Made by a program: the position numbers and the translations under genes | Notes under the pieces: model-generated | Databases searched by the model: none | Seen by the model: only the letters and a program-made list of their open reading frames with translations | What the model was told of the DNA's origin: nothing | Assembly (NCBI RefSeq): GCF_023091245.1 | Contig: NZ_JAHWXN010000001.1 | Span: forward strand, 1,984,001 to 2,048,000 | Reading direction: 5' to 3' | DNA: 64,000 bases | Source of the DNA: Microbacterium croceum | GTDB lineage: Bacteria > Actinomycetota > Actinomycetes > Actinomycetales > Microbacteriaceae | Part shown: positions 36,759 through 46,063 of the stretch, in pieces | Numbering within the stretch: position 1 is the stretch's first letter | Layout: the number at the start of each line of letters is the position of its first letter

Positions 36759-37145
36759 GTGCGTGCACCAGGACTCGCTACCGCGGCCGCAGCCGTACTC
36801 GCCCTCGAGGGGGCGGCCCTCGTCGTATTCGCGATCATCGAGCTCATGGGGCTGGGGGCAGGAGATGCCGCCTCGCTGCCGACTGCCATCGCTCTCATCG
36901 TGCTGACGTTGATCGGGGCGGCGGCGCTGCTCGCCTTCGCCGTCGGCGCCCGCAAGGGACGATCCTGGGCTCGGTCCGGAGGCGTCGTCTTCCAGGTCCT
37001 GGCCGTCGCCCTCGCTCTGGCCTCCTTCACGTTGCAGCCCATCCCCTGGGCGTTCACGGTGGGAGTCGGCGCGCCGGGCATCGTCGGCTTCGTGCTGCTC
37101 ATCGCCAGCGCTCGTCGTGAGAGCGAGAGCTCCGCAGCGGAGTGA
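36759..37145 (+). CDS. Small four-helix membrane protein
   Basis: This 128-residue protein has four transmembrane helices (about 6-26, 41-62, 73-94 and 100-118) separated by short loops with Gly and an RKGRSWARSG turn. No functional motif is visible; small actinobacterial membrane proteins of this layout are common and mostly unstudied. GTG 36759 has AGGAG 6-7 nt upstream; ATG 36702, right after TATTCT, would add 19 basic residues and cannot be excluded. It diverges from whiB1 and is convergent with bcp. Confidence 0.7.
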   Translation: MRAPGLATAAAAVLALEGAALVVFAIIELMGLGAGDAASLPTAIALIVLTLIGAAALLAFAVGARKGRSWARSGGVVFQVLAVALALASFTLQPIPWAFTVGVGAPGIVGFVLLIASARRESESSAAE

Positions 37146-37157
37146 GCACCTCGCTCG

Positions 37158-37631
37158 TCAGGCGTCGATGCCGAGGAGCTTGCGGAGTCGTGCGACGTGT
37201 CCGGTCGCCTTGACGTTGTACTGCGCGAGCGTGATGACGCCGTTCTCATCGAGAACGAATGTCGAGCGGAGGACGCCCTCGACGACCTTGCCGTAGTTCA
37301 TCTTCTCGCCCCACGCGCCGTAGGCGTCGTGCACCGCGTGGTCGGGGTCACTCAGCAGCGTGAAGGTGAGACCGTCACGCTCACGGAACTCCGCGAGCGT
37401 GGCCGGCTCGTCGCGAGAGATGCCGATGACCCGGTAGCCGGCCCCCTGCAGCGAGGAGATGCTGTCGCGGAAGTCGCAGGCCTGTGTGGTGCACCCCGGC
37501 GTCATCGCGGCGGGGTAGAAGTACAGGACCGTCTTCTGGCCGTGGAGGTCGGACAGGCGCACGGTCGCGCCGTCCTGGTCCAGCAGGGCGAAGTCGGGGG
37601 CGGGGGATCCGGTTTCGAGGCGCTCAGTCAC
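37158..37631 (-). CDS. bcp: Thioredoxin-dependent thiol peroxidase (Bcp/PrxQ)
   Basis: This 157-residue peroxiredoxin reduces peroxides in the cytoplasm. The peroxidatic Cys lies in MTPGCTTQACDFRD (about residue 47), with a second Cys five residues later as in two-Cys PrxQ. The N-terminal DFALLDQDGATVRLSDL and YFYPAAMTPG blocks are typical. GTG 37631 is supported by TAGGCT 6 nt upstream. It lies just downstream of rsgA on the same strand with a 9-bp gap. Confidence 0.92.
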   Translation of the reverse strand: MTERLETGSPAPDFALLDQDGATVRLSDLHGQKTVLYFYPAAMTPGCTTQACDFRDSISSLQGAGYRVIGISRDEPATLAEFRERDGLTFTLLSDPDHAVHDAYGAWGEKMNYGKVVEGVLRSTFVLDENGVITLAQYNVKATGHVARLRKLLGIDA

Positions 37632-37643
37632 CCGCCCAGCCTA
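37632..37643 (-). promoter_or_regulatory. Predicted leaderless promoter of bcp, built on the rsgA stop codon
   Basis: TAGGCT (37638-37643, minus) with a 6-nt gap to GTG 37631; its TAG is the stop codon of rsgA. Confidence 0.55.
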
Positions 37644-38711
37644 TCGTCCTGGTGACTGCTCGGCCTTGTCGGCGAAGGTCTGCAGAAGGCGCTGGAGCGA
37701 GTCCAACCGAGCGCTCTCGGCCTCGCTGAGCTCTCCGCGTTCCTCGGCCTCGATCAGGGCGCAGTCCGGGGCGTCGGCGAGATGTGTGCAGCCGCGGGGG
37801 CAGTTCTCGGCGATGAGGGCGAGCTCCGTGAAGGCCGCCAGGATGTTGGCGGGCTCTACGTGGCCGAGCCCGAACGAGCGCACACCGGGGGTGTCGATGA
37901 CCCAACCCGAGCCCTCGGCTCCCTCGTAGCGGAGTGATACCGTCGAGGAGGAGGTGTGGCGTCCGCGACCGGTGACCTGGTTCACGTGGCCGGTGGCTCG
38001 CTTCGCGCTGGGGACGAGCTCGTTGACGAGGGTCGACTTGCCGACTCCGGAGTGGCCGACGAAGACGGTCGAGTGGCCGACGAGAGCGGTGCCGATCTCC
38101 TCGGTGGGCATCTCTTCGCGGGCACTGGTGAAGACACGCAGGTCCAGTCCGTCGAAGTGCGAGAGGAACGTCGTCGGATCGGCGAGATCGGTCTTGGTGA
38201 CCACGAGCAGCGGCCGGATGCCGGCGTCGAGCGCGGCCACGAGATAACGGTCGACCAGGCGCGCGCGGGGCTCCGGATCGGCGGCGGCGACGACGATCAG
38301 CATCTGGTCGGCGTTCGCGACGATCACGCGTTCCACCTGGTCGGTGTCGTCGGCGCTGCGGCGGAGGAGGGAAGTGCGCTCGACGATGCCGACGATGCGG
38401 CTGAGCGTTCCCTCAGCGCCCGAGGTGTCGCCGACGACCCGCGCCTGGTCTCCGGTGACGATCGGCATGCGTCGGAGTTCTCTGGCCCTGGTCGCCGAGA
38501 TGAGGTGCTCATCATCGGTTCCCTCTTCCAGCAGGACGGTGTAACGCCCGCGGTCGACACCGAGAACGCGGCCGATGACGGCGTCTTCGTGCGCGGGGCG
38601 ACGCTTGGTCCGTGGGCGGTTGGCCTTGGGGTTCGGTCGCGTGCGGATCGTGCTCTCGTCGTAGTCCTCGAAATCGTCATCGAGGTCGTCGGAGTCGCTG
38701 AGCCAGCTCAC
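37641..38711 (-). CDS. rsgA: Ribosome small-subunit-dependent GTPase RsgA
   Basis: This 356-residue circularly permuted GTPase acts in 30S maturation. After an acidic N terminus (DSDDLDDDFEDYDES) comes an OB domain, then G4 (TKTDL), G1 (GHSGVGKSTLVNEL) and G3 (DTPGVRSFGL), and a C-terminal zinc knuckle (CPRGCTHLADAPDC). GTG 38711 overlaps the aroA stop (GTGA), so rsgA is co-translated with aroA, as in many Actinobacteria. Confidence 0.95.
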   Translation of the reverse strand: MSWLSDSDDLDDDFEDYDESTIRTRPNPKANRPRTKRRPAHEDAVIGRVLGVDRGRYTVLLEEGTDDEHLISATRARELRRMPIVTGDQARVVGDTSGAEGTLSRIVGIVERTSLLRRSADDTDQVERVIVANADQMLIVVAAADPEPRARLVDRYLVAALDAGIRPLLVVTKTDLADPTTFLSHFDGLDLRVFTSAREEMPTEEIGTALVGHSTVFVGHSGVGKSTLVNELVPSAKRATGHVNQVTGRGRHTSSSTVSLRYEGAEGSGWVIDTPGVRSFGLGHVEPANILAAFTELALIAENCPRGCTHLADAPDCALIEAEERGELSEAESARLDSLQRLLQTFADKAEQSPGR

Positions 38712-40033
38712 GCGCCAGCGCCTCGCAGCATCCGTTCCCAGAGCAGGGTGAACTCGGGGAGGGTCTTGGCCGTGGTTCCGATGTCGTCGATCTCGACGCC
38801 GGGGACGCGCAGACCGATCAGGGCGCCGGTGGTCGCCATGCGGTGGTCGTGATGCGCTGCCCATCCGCCGCCGTGCAACGGCCGGGGGATGATGCGCAAA
38901 CCGTCGGAGAGTTCCTCCGCCTCGCCGCCGAGGGCCCGGATGTTGCCGATGAGTGCGGCGATGCGATCGGTCTCGTGCAGACGGATGTGACCGATGCCGC
39001 GGATCGTGGTCGGCGACTCGGCGAAGGCCGCGAGTCCCACGATCGTGGGCGTCAGCTCACTCGCCGCCGATAGATCGAGGTCCAGTCCGCGGATGCCGTT
39101 TCCGGCGCGCACGGTGAGCGCACCGCCGTGGCGGCTGGCGTGGGCGCCCATCGCCTGGAGGATCTCGGGGAGCAGCGCACCAGGCTGCGTCGAGTGCGAG
39201 GGCCAGCCGGTGATCGACACGGATCCGCCCGTGATGAGCGCCGCCGCGAGGAACGGCGCGGCGTTGGAGAGATCGGGCTCGATCGCGATCTCCTTGGCCC
39301 GGGGCACGCCGGCCTCGACGAGCCATTCGCCCACTGCGGGACGTTCGATCCGGATGCCGCGTCGGCTCAGCGACTCGATCGTCATGTCGATGTGCGGCAG
39401 GCTCGGCAGATGCTCACCGGTGTGGACGAGGTGGAGCCCGACGTCGAAGCGGGGTGCAGCCAGGAGGAGCCCGGAGACGAACTGGCTCGAGGCGGAGGCG
39501 TCGATCTCGACGCGGCCCCCGCGGATGCGGCCGTGACCGCGGATCGTGAACGGCAGCGACCAGGTCCCTTCGTCGTCGATATCGACGCCGAGGTCGCGCA
39601 GGGCGCTGATGAGCCCGCCCATCGGTCGGTGCAGTGCGGTCTCGTGCGCGGTCAGATGCACGTCCTGCGCGGCGAGCCCGGCCAGCGGGGCGATGAATCG
39701 CATGACCGTTCCGGCCTGACCGCAGTCGACGGTCACTCCGCCGGTGAGCTTCGCGGGGGTCACGGCGAGGTCGGGACCGAACTCGCCGCCGGCATCCACC
39801 TCCTCGATTCCGACCCCGATCGCCCGCAGGGCGTCGACCATACGGCGGGAGTCGTCGGAGTGCAGCGGCGCCACCAGGCGTCCGGGTCCATCGGCGATGG
39901 CCGCGATGATCAGCTCGCGGTTCGTCAGCGATTTCGAACCCGGGATGGTGAGTGCGGCGTGCACCGCATCGTCGACGGTGGGCGCGATGTAAGCGCCCCG
40001 GACAGGGGGAGGGGAATACCTGTTGACGCTCAT
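38708..40033 (-). CDS. aroA: 3-phosphoshikimate 1-carboxyvinyltransferase (EPSP synthase)
   Basis: This 441-residue enzyme joins PEP and shikimate 3-phosphate in the shikimate pathway. Visible features are the [12 protein letters not shown] loop near 33, [17 protein letters not shown] near 105 with the GTxxR pocket, and the late RIHLHETDRI-type block ([20 protein letters not shown]). ATG 40033 matches the usual N terminus ([10 protein letters not shown]); the frame runs upstream to 40213 as shadow. The start codon lies inside the spacer of the sigma-R-type promoter on the opposite strand. Confidence 0.95.
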   Translation of the reverse strand: MSVNRYSPPPVRGAYIAPTVDDAVHAALTIPGSKSLTNRELIIAAIADGPGRLVAPLHSDDSRRMVDALRAIGVGIEEVDAGGEFGPDLAVTPAKLTGGVTVDCGQAGTVMRFIAPLAGLAAQDVHLTAHETALHRPMGGLISALRDLGVDIDDEGTWSLPFTIRGHGRIRGGRVEIDASASSQFVSGLLLAAPRFDVGLHLVHTGEHLPSLPHIDMTIESLSRRGIRIERPAVGEWLVEAGVPRAKEIAIEPDLSNAAPFLAAALITGGSVSITGWPSHSTQPGALLPEILQAMGAHASRHGGALTVRAGNGIRGLDLDLSAASELTPTIVGLAAFAESPTTIRGIGHIRLHETDRIAALIGNIRALGGEAEELSDGLRIIPRPLHGGGWAAHHDHRMATTGALIGLRVPGVEIDDIGTTAKTLPEFTLLWERMLRGAGA

Positions 40034-40038
40034 CGGTT
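40012..40038 (+). promoter_or_regulatory. Sigma-R-type promoter reading into sigR
   Basis: GGGAAT (40012-40017) and GTT (40036-40038) are separated by exactly 18 nt, matching the SigR/SigH consensus GGAAT-N18-GTT of Streptomyces and mycobacteria. The predicted start near 40044 leaves a leader of about 40 nt with GAAGGAG before ATG 40083. This implies positive autoregulation. The element lies within the first codons of aroA. Confidence 0.8.
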
Positions 40039-40047
40039 TCCACCTTA
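40034..40047 (-). promoter_or_regulatory. Predicted aroA promoter
   Basis: TAAGGT (40042-40047, minus) lies 8 nt before the aroA ATG, predicting a leader of 1-2 nt. It sits directly against the GTT of the opposing sigma-R-type promoter. Confidence 0.45.
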
Positions 40048-40082
40048 GTGAACGGCGACGCACACGCCGAGAAGGAGAGAGC

Positions 40083-40745
40083 ATGATCGCGACGTTGGAG
40101 CGCGGATCTGTGGACATCAGCGGCCTAGACTGGCCGGTGATGGATGACACCGCAACCGCAGACATCGTCGGCGACCCTCGACGCGAGTTCGAGGAGCAGG
40201 CGATCCCTTTCATGGATCAGCTCTACGCCGCAGCGATGCGTATGACGCGCAATCCCGCCGACGCCGCAGACCTCGTGCAGGAGACCTTCGTGAAGGCGTA
40301 CGGCTCCTGGTCGACCTTCTCTCAGGGCACGAACCTCAAGGCCTGGTTGTACCGGATCCTGACCAACACATACATCAACATCTATCGCAAGAAGCAGCGT
40401 GAGCCGTTCCAAGGAACGATCGACGAGCTCGAGGACTGGCAGCTCGGCGGTGCGGAGTCGACCACGGCGTCGCACAGCCGTTCCGCGGAGGCTGAGGCGA
40501 TCGACCGCATGCCGGCATCGGTGGTCAAGGATGCTTTGCAGGCCGTGCCGGAGGACTTCCGGCTGGCGGTGTACCTCGCTGATGTCGAGGGGTTCGCCTA
40601 CCAGGAGATCGCGGACATCATGAAGACGCCCATCGGCACCGTGATGAGTCGTCTGCACCGGGGCAGGCGCATGTTGCGGGAGCTGCTGGCAGATTACGCC
40701 GCGGAGCGGGGCATCGCCGCGGCCGACACGAGGAGCAGGAAATGA
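40083..40745 (+). CDS. sigR: ECF sigma factor SigR/SigH (thiol-oxidative stress)
   Basis: This 220-residue sigma factor has region 2 ([41 protein letters not shown], about 35-80) and region 4 ([29 protein letters not shown] near 170-200). It directs thioredoxin, protease and thiol-redox genes when disulfide stress inactivates RsrA. The long form starts at ATG 40083 behind GAAGGAG. An internal TAGACT precedes GTG 40137 and ATG 40140, allowing a product 18-19 residues shorter, as in the two SigR isoforms of Streptomyces coelicolor. It overlaps rsrA by 4 bp. Confidence 0.95.
   Translation: MIATLERGSVDISGLDWPVMDDTATADIVGDPRREFEEQAIPFMDQLYAAAMRMTRNPADAADLVQETFVKAYGSWSTFSQGTNLKAWLYRILTNTYINIYRKKQREPFQGTIDELEDWQLGGAESTTASHSRSAEAEAIDRMPASVVKDALQAVPEDFRLAVYLADVEGFAYQEIADIMKTPIGTVMSRLHRGRRMLRELLADYAAERGIAAADTRSRK
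40126..40136 (+). promoter_or_regulatory. Internal housekeeping promoter for a short SigR
   Basis: TAGACT (40126-40131) lies 5 nt before GTG 40137 and 8 nt before ATG 40140, both in the sigR frame, giving a possible leaderless transcript for a short constitutive form. Confidence 0.5.
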
Positions 40746-40987
40746 GCGACTGCGGCTGCGACAAAGCCCGTCAGGATCTGGAGGAGTACCTCCGCAACGA
40801 GGTCTGTAAAACCGAGCACACCGAGATCCGTGAGCACCTGGAGAACTGCCCGTCCTGCCGGGACGAGGCGTTGGTCGCCACCACGCTCACCGAAGTGGTG
40901 GCGCGAGCGTGCAAGGAGACAGCACCGGAGGAACTGCGCGACCAGGTCTTCGCGCGGCTGCGTGAGGTTCAGGCCAGCCAGCACTGA
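40742..40987 (+). CDS. rsrA: Zinc-binding anti-sigma factor RsrA
   Basis: This 81-residue ZAS-type anti-sigma factor carries the HxxxCxxC signature (His32, Cys36, Cys39 in [10 protein letters not shown]) with further cysteines at 4, 6 and 22. Zinc-bound reduced RsrA holds SigR; oxidation to a disulfide releases it. The ATG overlaps the sigR stop by 4 bp, so the pair is made in balance. Two N-terminal Cys (C4, C6) rather than one is slightly unusual and makes the exact redox pair uncertain. Confidence 0.93.
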   Translation: MSDCGCDKARQDLEEYLRNEVCKTEHTEIREHLENCPSCRDEALVATTLTEVVARACKETAPEELRDQVFARLREVQASQH

Positions 40988-41008
40988 TCGCGCGGGCGGC
41001 CCCCTGAG

Positions 41009-41020
41009 TAGTGTGGTCGG
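41009..41020 (+). promoter_or_regulatory. Predicted leaderless promoter of the Eis-like gene
   Basis: TAGTGT (41009-41014) with a 6-nt gap to ATG 41021. Confidence 0.55.
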
Positions 41021-42322
41021 ATGAGCTCCATCGATGCGCGGGATGTGCCCGCAGATACCACTTCGGCTGAACGGCTGGCCGCCACCGGACTCGAATACCG
41101 CGTCGTCGACTTCGCAGACGATGCGAGCTCCGCAGGGTTCCAGCGTGCTGTCGATCGCGGGTTCCTCGGGGCTGAGCCGACGGGCGACATGATCACCCAG
41201 GTCGCCAAGACCTTCGGCGCACGTCGGAACATCGGCGTGTTCGAGAAGAAGGCGCCGGACACGACGCTTCCGATAGCGACCATCAACTCGTGGGTGACTC
41301 CGCTGACGCTTCCTGGCGGTGGAGAGATCGACATGTGGGCGATCAGCGTCGTCACGGTCGCGGCGACACACCGACGCCGGGGCATCGCTCGCGCCCTGCT
41401 GGAAGGCGAGCTACGGGCCGCGGCATCCGCCGGTGTTCCCGTTGCCGGTCTCACGGTATCGGAGGCGACCATCTACGGCCGCTACGGCTTCGGCTCCGCG
41501 ATCCCGGTCGCGCGACTGACCGTCGATACTCGACGAGCCGGTTGGGGCGGTGCGAATCCTCCCGGACGCCTGGAGTATGTGGACCGTGACGCGCTCGCCG
41601 CCGACCTCGGGGCCGTGCACGAGCGTGCGCGCTCTGGCGTCTCCGGGCAGATCCCGGGCTGGCGTGGCCGCTGGGAAGGCTACGCGGGCGTCGCTCCGAC
41701 GACGGATCGAGACCACGCGCGGGGGGTGCGTTATCTCGACGAAGACGGAGTGCTCCGCGGAGTCCTCGCATACACCGTGACTGAGGCGAGCGGCACGTTC
41801 CGATTCCGGCTGGACGTGCGCCTGCTGGTCGCCGAGACGTCGGACGCGCGCGCTGCCCTGTGGCGATTCGCGTTGCAGCACGATCTCGTCGATGAGGTCG
41901 TCGCCGATCTCCGCCCCCTGGACGACCCGCTGCCGTGGCTCGTCGCCGATCCGCGCGGAGTGAAGCAGGAGGTGCACGACCACGGATGGCTGCGGGTGCT
42001 CGACGTTCCCGCGGCACTCAGCGCGCGACGGTTCTCCGCACCGCTCGACATCGTGATCGGTATCGACGACCCGCTCGGCTACACCGAAGGGCAGTGGCGG
42101 CTGCAGGTCGACCAGGAGGGCGTCGCCACCGTGGACCGCGCAGAGGGGGCGTCGGTCGATGCGCGCCTGGGCGTCGCCGCACTCTCCTCGCTCTACGCCG
42201 GCGGAGTGCGTGCGTCCTCGCTGCGCGGCGCTGGCCTGATCGACGCCGACGCAGCGACGGTCGAGAAGCTCGACCGGGCGTTCGTCGCGTTCCCTGCTCC
42301 TTCGCTCGACATCTGGTACTGA
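41021..42322 (+). CDS. Eis-like GNAT N-acetyltransferase
   Basis: This 433-residue protein has an N-terminal GNAT domain with acetyl-CoA loop VTVAATHRRRGIARALL near residue 115, a second GNAT-like region (about 170-300) and a C-terminal SCP2-like domain ending at the carboxylate in DIWY. Eis proteins acetylate aminoglycosides or host and bacterial amines; the C terminus takes part in the active site. The tripartite layout and length are normal for Eis. The substrate here is not known, and drug modification is not shown by sequence alone. Confidence 0.85.
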   Translation: MSSIDARDVPADTTSAERLAATGLEYRVVDFADDASSAGFQRAVDRGFLGAEPTGDMITQVAKTFGARRNIGVFEKKAPDTTLPIATINSWVTPLTLPGGGEIDMWAISVVTVAATHRRRGIARALLEGELRAAASAGVPVAGLTVSEATIYGRYGFGSAIPVARLTVDTRRAGWGGANPPGRLEYVDRDALAADLGAVHERARSGVSGQIPGWRGRWEGYAGVAPTTDRDHARGVRYLDEDGVLRGVLAYTVTEASGTFRFRLDVRLLVAETSDARAALWRFALQHDLVDEVVADLRPLDDPLPWLVADPRGVKQEVHDHGWLRVLDVPAALSARRFSAPLDIVIGIDDPLGYTEGQWRLQVDQEGVATVDRAEGASVDARLGVAALSSLYAGGVRASSLRGAGLIDADAATVEKLDRAFVAFPAPSLDIWY

Positions 42323-42339
42323 CCGGTCGGCGATAGCAC

Positions 42340-42381
42340 ACGCAGGACGGGCCCCGGCGATCGCCGGGGCCCGTCCTGCGT
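42340..42381. terminator. Perfect 42-bp palindromic terminator
   Basis: A perfect inverted repeat of 21 bases per arm (42340-42360 and 42361-42381) centred on CGATCG, between the convergent Eis-like and kgd genes. No loop bases are unpaired except the central turn. Confidence 0.8.
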
Positions 42382-42394
42382 TCCGTCCTGCTGA

Positions 42395-45300
42395 TCAGTC
42401 GATAGTGAGTGCCTCGCGCAGCAGGGTCGCCTGCTCGGCGGCATGCACCTTCGAGGAACCGGTGGCGGGCGACGCCGACGCCGTGCGGGCGACCGGACGG
42501 AAGGAGCGGTCGCCGGGCACGTCGGCGAAAGCCAGCGCCAGGAACGGCCAGGCGCCCTGGTTCTCCGGCTCCTCCTGCACCCACACCAGCTCGGCGTTCG
42601 GGTAGGAGTCCGTGATCGCCTTGAGCTCATCGATCGGCGTCGGGTACAGCTGCTCGATCCGGACGAGCGCGATCTCGGGGTTCGGCTTCTTCTCGAGCTC
42701 GGCTCGCAGGTCCCAATGCACCTTGCCCGAGTGCACGAGTACGCGCTTGACGGCGCTGCGGTCGAGGCCGCGGTCGTCGTCGAGCACCGGCTCGAAGCGA
42801 CCCTGCGTGAAGGCCTCGACGGGGCTCGTCGCGCCGCGCAGTCGCAGCATGGCCTTCGGTGTGAAGACGATCAGCGGCTTCCGGGGGCGTGCATAGGCCT
42901 GGCGGCGCAGCAGATGGAAGTACGACGCCGGCGTCGACGGACGCGACACGATCATGTTCTCCTGGGCGCACAGCTGCAGGAAGCGCTCGATGCGTGCCGA
43001 GGAGTGATCCGGTCCCTGACCTTCGTAGCCGTGGGGGAGCAGCAGCGTCACGCTCGACTGCTGGCCCCACTTCTGCTCTGCGGCGGAGATGTACTCGTCG
43101 ATCACGGACTGGGCGCCGTTGACGAAGTCGCCGAACTGCGCCTCCCAGAGCACGAGCGCCTCAGGCGCCTCGACGGAGTAGCCGTACTCGAAGCCCAGAG
43201 CCGCGTACTCGCTCAGCAGGGAGTCGTAGATGAAGAAGCGGCCCTGCGCATCGGACAGGTTCGACAGCGGCAGCCACTCCTGGCCGTTCGCGCGATCGTG
43301 CAGGGTGGCGTGACGCTGCACGAAGGTTCCTCGTCGCGCATCCTGACCGGCGAAGCGTACCGGGGTGCCCTCGACCAGCAGCGATCCGAACGCCAGCAGT
43401 TCGCCGAAGCCCCAGTCGATGTTGCCGTTGCGGCTCATGTCGAGGCGCTTCTCGAGCAGCTGCTGGATCTTCGGGTGCACCGTGAAGCCCTCTGGCTTGT
43501 TCACGAACGCATCGCCGATGAGCCGGATGACCTCGCTCGGTACACCGGTGACCTCGGGGGCTCCGACCTGGTCCTCGACGGGGAGGGCCTCGGGAGCGAC
43601 CGGCAGGGCGCCGGTCTCGGCGGCGTGTGTCTCGGCGAACGCGATCTCCAGACGGTTCTGGAAGTCGGCCTTCGCCTCGTCGTATTCCTGCTCGGTGATG
43701 TCACCGCGGCCGACGAGCGACTCGGTGTAGAGCCGGCGGACCGAACGCTTGGCCTGGATCAGATCCGTCATCAGCGGCTGCGTCATCGAGGGGTCGTCTC
43801 CCTCGTTGTGTCCGCGGCGGCGGTAGCAGACGAGGTCGATCACGACGTCGCGGTGGAAGCGCTCGCGGTACTCGAACGCGAGCTGCGCGACGTGGATGAC
43901 GGCCTCGGGGTCGTCGCCGTTCACGTGGAAGACCGGAGCCTGAATGGTCTTGGCGACGTCGGTGGAATACACCGAGGTGCGACCGTCGTTCGGCGTGGTG
44001 GTGAATCCGACCTGGTTGTTCACGACCACGTGGATCGTGCCACCGGTGCGGTAGCCGCGCAGCTGCGACATCTGCAGCGTCTCGACCACGACGCCCTGGC
44101 CGGCGAAGGCCGCGTCGCCATGCACGAGGATGGGCAGCCAGGCGAAGGTGCCGATCGGCTTGCGGTCCTGCTTGGCGCGGACGATACCCTCGAGCACGCC
44201 GTCGACCGTCTCCAGGTGCGAGGGGTTCGCCGCGAGGTAGACCGGAAGCTCCGACTTGTCGTCGGCGACGAACGTGCCCTCGGTGCCGAGGTGGTACTTC
44301 ACATCGCCGGAGCCGCGCTGGTTGCCCGGCATCTGGGTTCCCTCGAATTCGCGGAACACCTGGCCGTACGTCTTGCCGGCGATGTTGGTGAGCACATTCA
44401 GGCGGCCGCGGTGGGCCATGCCGATCGCAGCGCCTTCGAGGCCGGCGGTCGCCGCGCCCTGGAGGATCTCGTCGAGGAGAGGGATCAGCGACTCGCCGCC
44501 CTCGAGCGAGAAGCGCTTCTGGCCGACGAACTTCGTCTGCAGGAACGTCTCGAACGCCTCGGCCTCGTTCAGCTTGCGCAGCACGCGCAGCTGCTCGTCG
44601 TGGCCGGGCTTCTGGTACTTGAGCTCGACCTTCTCCTGGAACCAGCGGCGCTGTTCCGGGTCCTGGATGTGCATGTACTCGATGCCGAGCGTGCGGCAGT
44701 AGGAGTCACGGAGCACACCGAGGATGTCGCGAAGCTTGGCGACGCGACGCCCGCCGAATCCGCCGGTGACGAACTCGCGGTCGAGGTCCCAGAACGTCAG
44801 TCCGTGGCTCTCGATCTCGAGGTCGGGGTGCGAGCGCTGGACGTACTCGAGCGGGTCGATGTCGGCCATGAGGTGACCGCGCACGCGGAAGGAGTTGATG
44901 AGCTCCTGCACGCGGGACTGCTTGTCGACACGCTCGGCGAGGTCGACCGCGATGTCGGGGTTCCAGCGGATCGGGGCGTACGGGATGCGGAGAGCGGCGA
45001 AGATGTCGTCGTAGAAGCCGCGCTGCCCGATGAGCAGCTCGTGCACCTTCTTGAGGAACTCGCCGGAGCCGGCGCCCTGGATCACGCGGTGGTCGTAGGT
45101 GCTGGTGAGGGTGATCGTCTTGCCGATCGCCAGCTCGTTCAGCGTCTTCTCGCTCGCGCCCTGGAACTCGGCCGGGTACTCGAGGGCGCCGGCGCCGATG
45201 ATGCAGCCCTGGCCCTTCATCAGACGGGGGACCGAGTGCACCGTTCCGATGCCGCCGGGGTTCGTCAGCGACACCGTGGTGCCTTGGAAGTCGGCGGCGG

Positions 45301-46063
45301 TCAGCTTGTTGTTGCGTGCGCGGGTGACGAGGTCCTCGTAGGCGACCAGGTACTCCGTGAACGTCATGGTGTCGGCGCGCTTGATGCTGGGCACCATGAG
45401 CGCGCGGGTGCCGTCGGGCTTGGGGAGGTCGATCGCGATGCCGAGGTTCACGTGGGCCGGGGCGACGACCGATGCCTTCCCGTCGATCTCGGCGTAGAAC
45501 ACGTTCTGGCTGCGGAACTCGTCGAGCGTGCGGATGAGCGCCCAGCCGATGAGGTGGGTGAAGCTGACCTTGCCACCGCGCGTGCGCGCCATGTGGTTGT
45601 TGATGACGATGCGGTTGTCGATCATCAGCTTCGCCGGCACCGTGCGCACGCTGGTCGCCGTCGGGACGGTCAGCGACTCGTCCATGTTCGCGGCGAGGGT
45701 CTTGGGGAGACCACGCAGCGGGGTGACCTTGTCTTCCTCAGCGGACTCGGCGGCTTCCTTCGCACTGGGCTTCGGCGCCTGCGCGGGGATGGGAGCGGCA
45801 GCGGCCGGCTTGGTGGTCGTGCGTGCGACGGGCTGTGAGCCGATCACGGGAATGGGAGCGGTGACCGGGTGCGCGGGCTGCCCCGTCGGCTCCGCAGGAG
45901 CAGCTGCGCCGGTGGTGTCGGAGTGGTACTTCTCGAGGATCGGCCACCACTCCTTGTCCACGGAGTCGCGGTCCGCCTTGAACTGCTCGTAGAGCTCGTC
46001 GACGAGCCAGGAATTGGCTCCGAACCCCCCGTCGCCCCCGACGCCGGTCACCTGGTTCGACAC
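42395..46063 (-). CDS. kgd: Multifunctional 2-oxoglutarate metabolism enzyme Kgd (SucA with fused E2 domain)
   Basis: This 1222-residue TCA enzyme has a short E1o-specific N terminus (WLVDELYEQF), a Pro/Ala linker (about 50-115), an E2-type acyltransferase core with TYDHRVIQGAGSGEFL near 330, and the thiamine-diphosphate E1 region (about 370-1222) with MAHRGRLNVL and a central ThDP motif. This fusion, without its own lipoyl domain, is typical of Actinobacteria, where Kgd acts as 2-oxoglutarate dehydrogenase E1 and 2-oxoglutarate decarboxylase. GTG 46063 is chosen after AGAGGG; the frame runs to 46138. Confidence 0.95.
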   Translation of the reverse strand: MSNQVTGVGGDGGFGANSWLVDELYEQFKADRDSVDKEWWPILEKYHSDTTGAAAPAEPTGQPAHPVTAPIPVIGSQPVARTTTKPAAAAPIPAQAPKPSAKEAAESAEEDKVTPLRGLPKTLAANMDESLTVPTATSVRTVPAKLMIDNRIVINNHMARTRGGKVSFTHLIGWALIRTLDEFRSQNVFYAEIDGKASVVAPAHVNLGIAIDLPKPDGTRALMVPSIKRADTMTFTEYLVAYEDLVTRARNNKLTAADFQGTTVSLTNPGGIGTVHSVPRLMKGQGCIIGAGALEYPAEFQGASEKTLNELAIGKTITLTSTYDHRVIQGAGSGEFLKKVHELLIGQRGFYDDIFAALRIPYAPIRWNPDIAVDLAERVDKQSRVQELINSFRVRGHLMADIDPLEYVQRSHPDLEIESHGLTFWDLDREFVTGGFGGRRVAKLRDILGVLRDSYCRTLGIEYMHIQDPEQRRWFQEKVELKYQKPGHDEQLRVLRKLNEAEAFETFLQTKFVGQKRFSLEGGESLIPLLDEILQGAATAGLEGAAIGMAHRGRLNVLTNIAGKTYGQVFREFEGTQMPGNQRGSGDVKYHLGTEGTFVADDKSELPVYLAANPSHLETVDGVLEGIVRAKQDRKPIGTFAWLPILVHGDAAFAGQGVVVETLQMSQLRGYRTGGTIHVVVNNQVGFTTTPNDGRTSVYSTDVAKTIQAPVFHVNGDDPEAVIHVAQLAFEYRERFHRDVVIDLVCYRRRGHNEGDDPSMTQPLMTDLIQAKRSVRRLYTESLVGRGDITEQEYDEAKADFQNRLEIAFAETHAAETGALPVAPEALPVEDQVGAPEVTGVPSEVIRLIGDAFVNKPEGFTVHPKIQQLLEKRLDMSRNGNIDWGFGELLAFGSLLVEGTPVRFAGQDARRGTFVQRHATLHDRANGQEWLPLSNLSDAQGRFFIYDSLLSEYAALGFEYGYSVEAPEALVLWEAQFGDFVNGAQSVIDEYISAAEQKWGQQSSVTLLLPHGYEGQGPDHSSARIERFLQLCAQENMIVSRPSTPASYFHLLRRQAYARPRKPLIVFTPKAMLRLRGATSPVEAFTQGRFEPVLDDDRGLDRSAVKRVLVHSGKVHWDLRAELEKKPNPEIALVRIEQLYPTPIDELKAITDSYPNAELVWVQEEPENQGAWPFLALAFADVPGDRSFRPVARTASASPATGSSKVHAAEQATLLREALTID

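Noticed and set aside
42443..45838. 1131-codon open frame antisense to kgd
   Set aside because: It mirrors the codon bias of kgd, is composed mainly of Arg, Val, Leu, Asp, Glu and Gly, and has no recognisable domain; kgd itself is certain.
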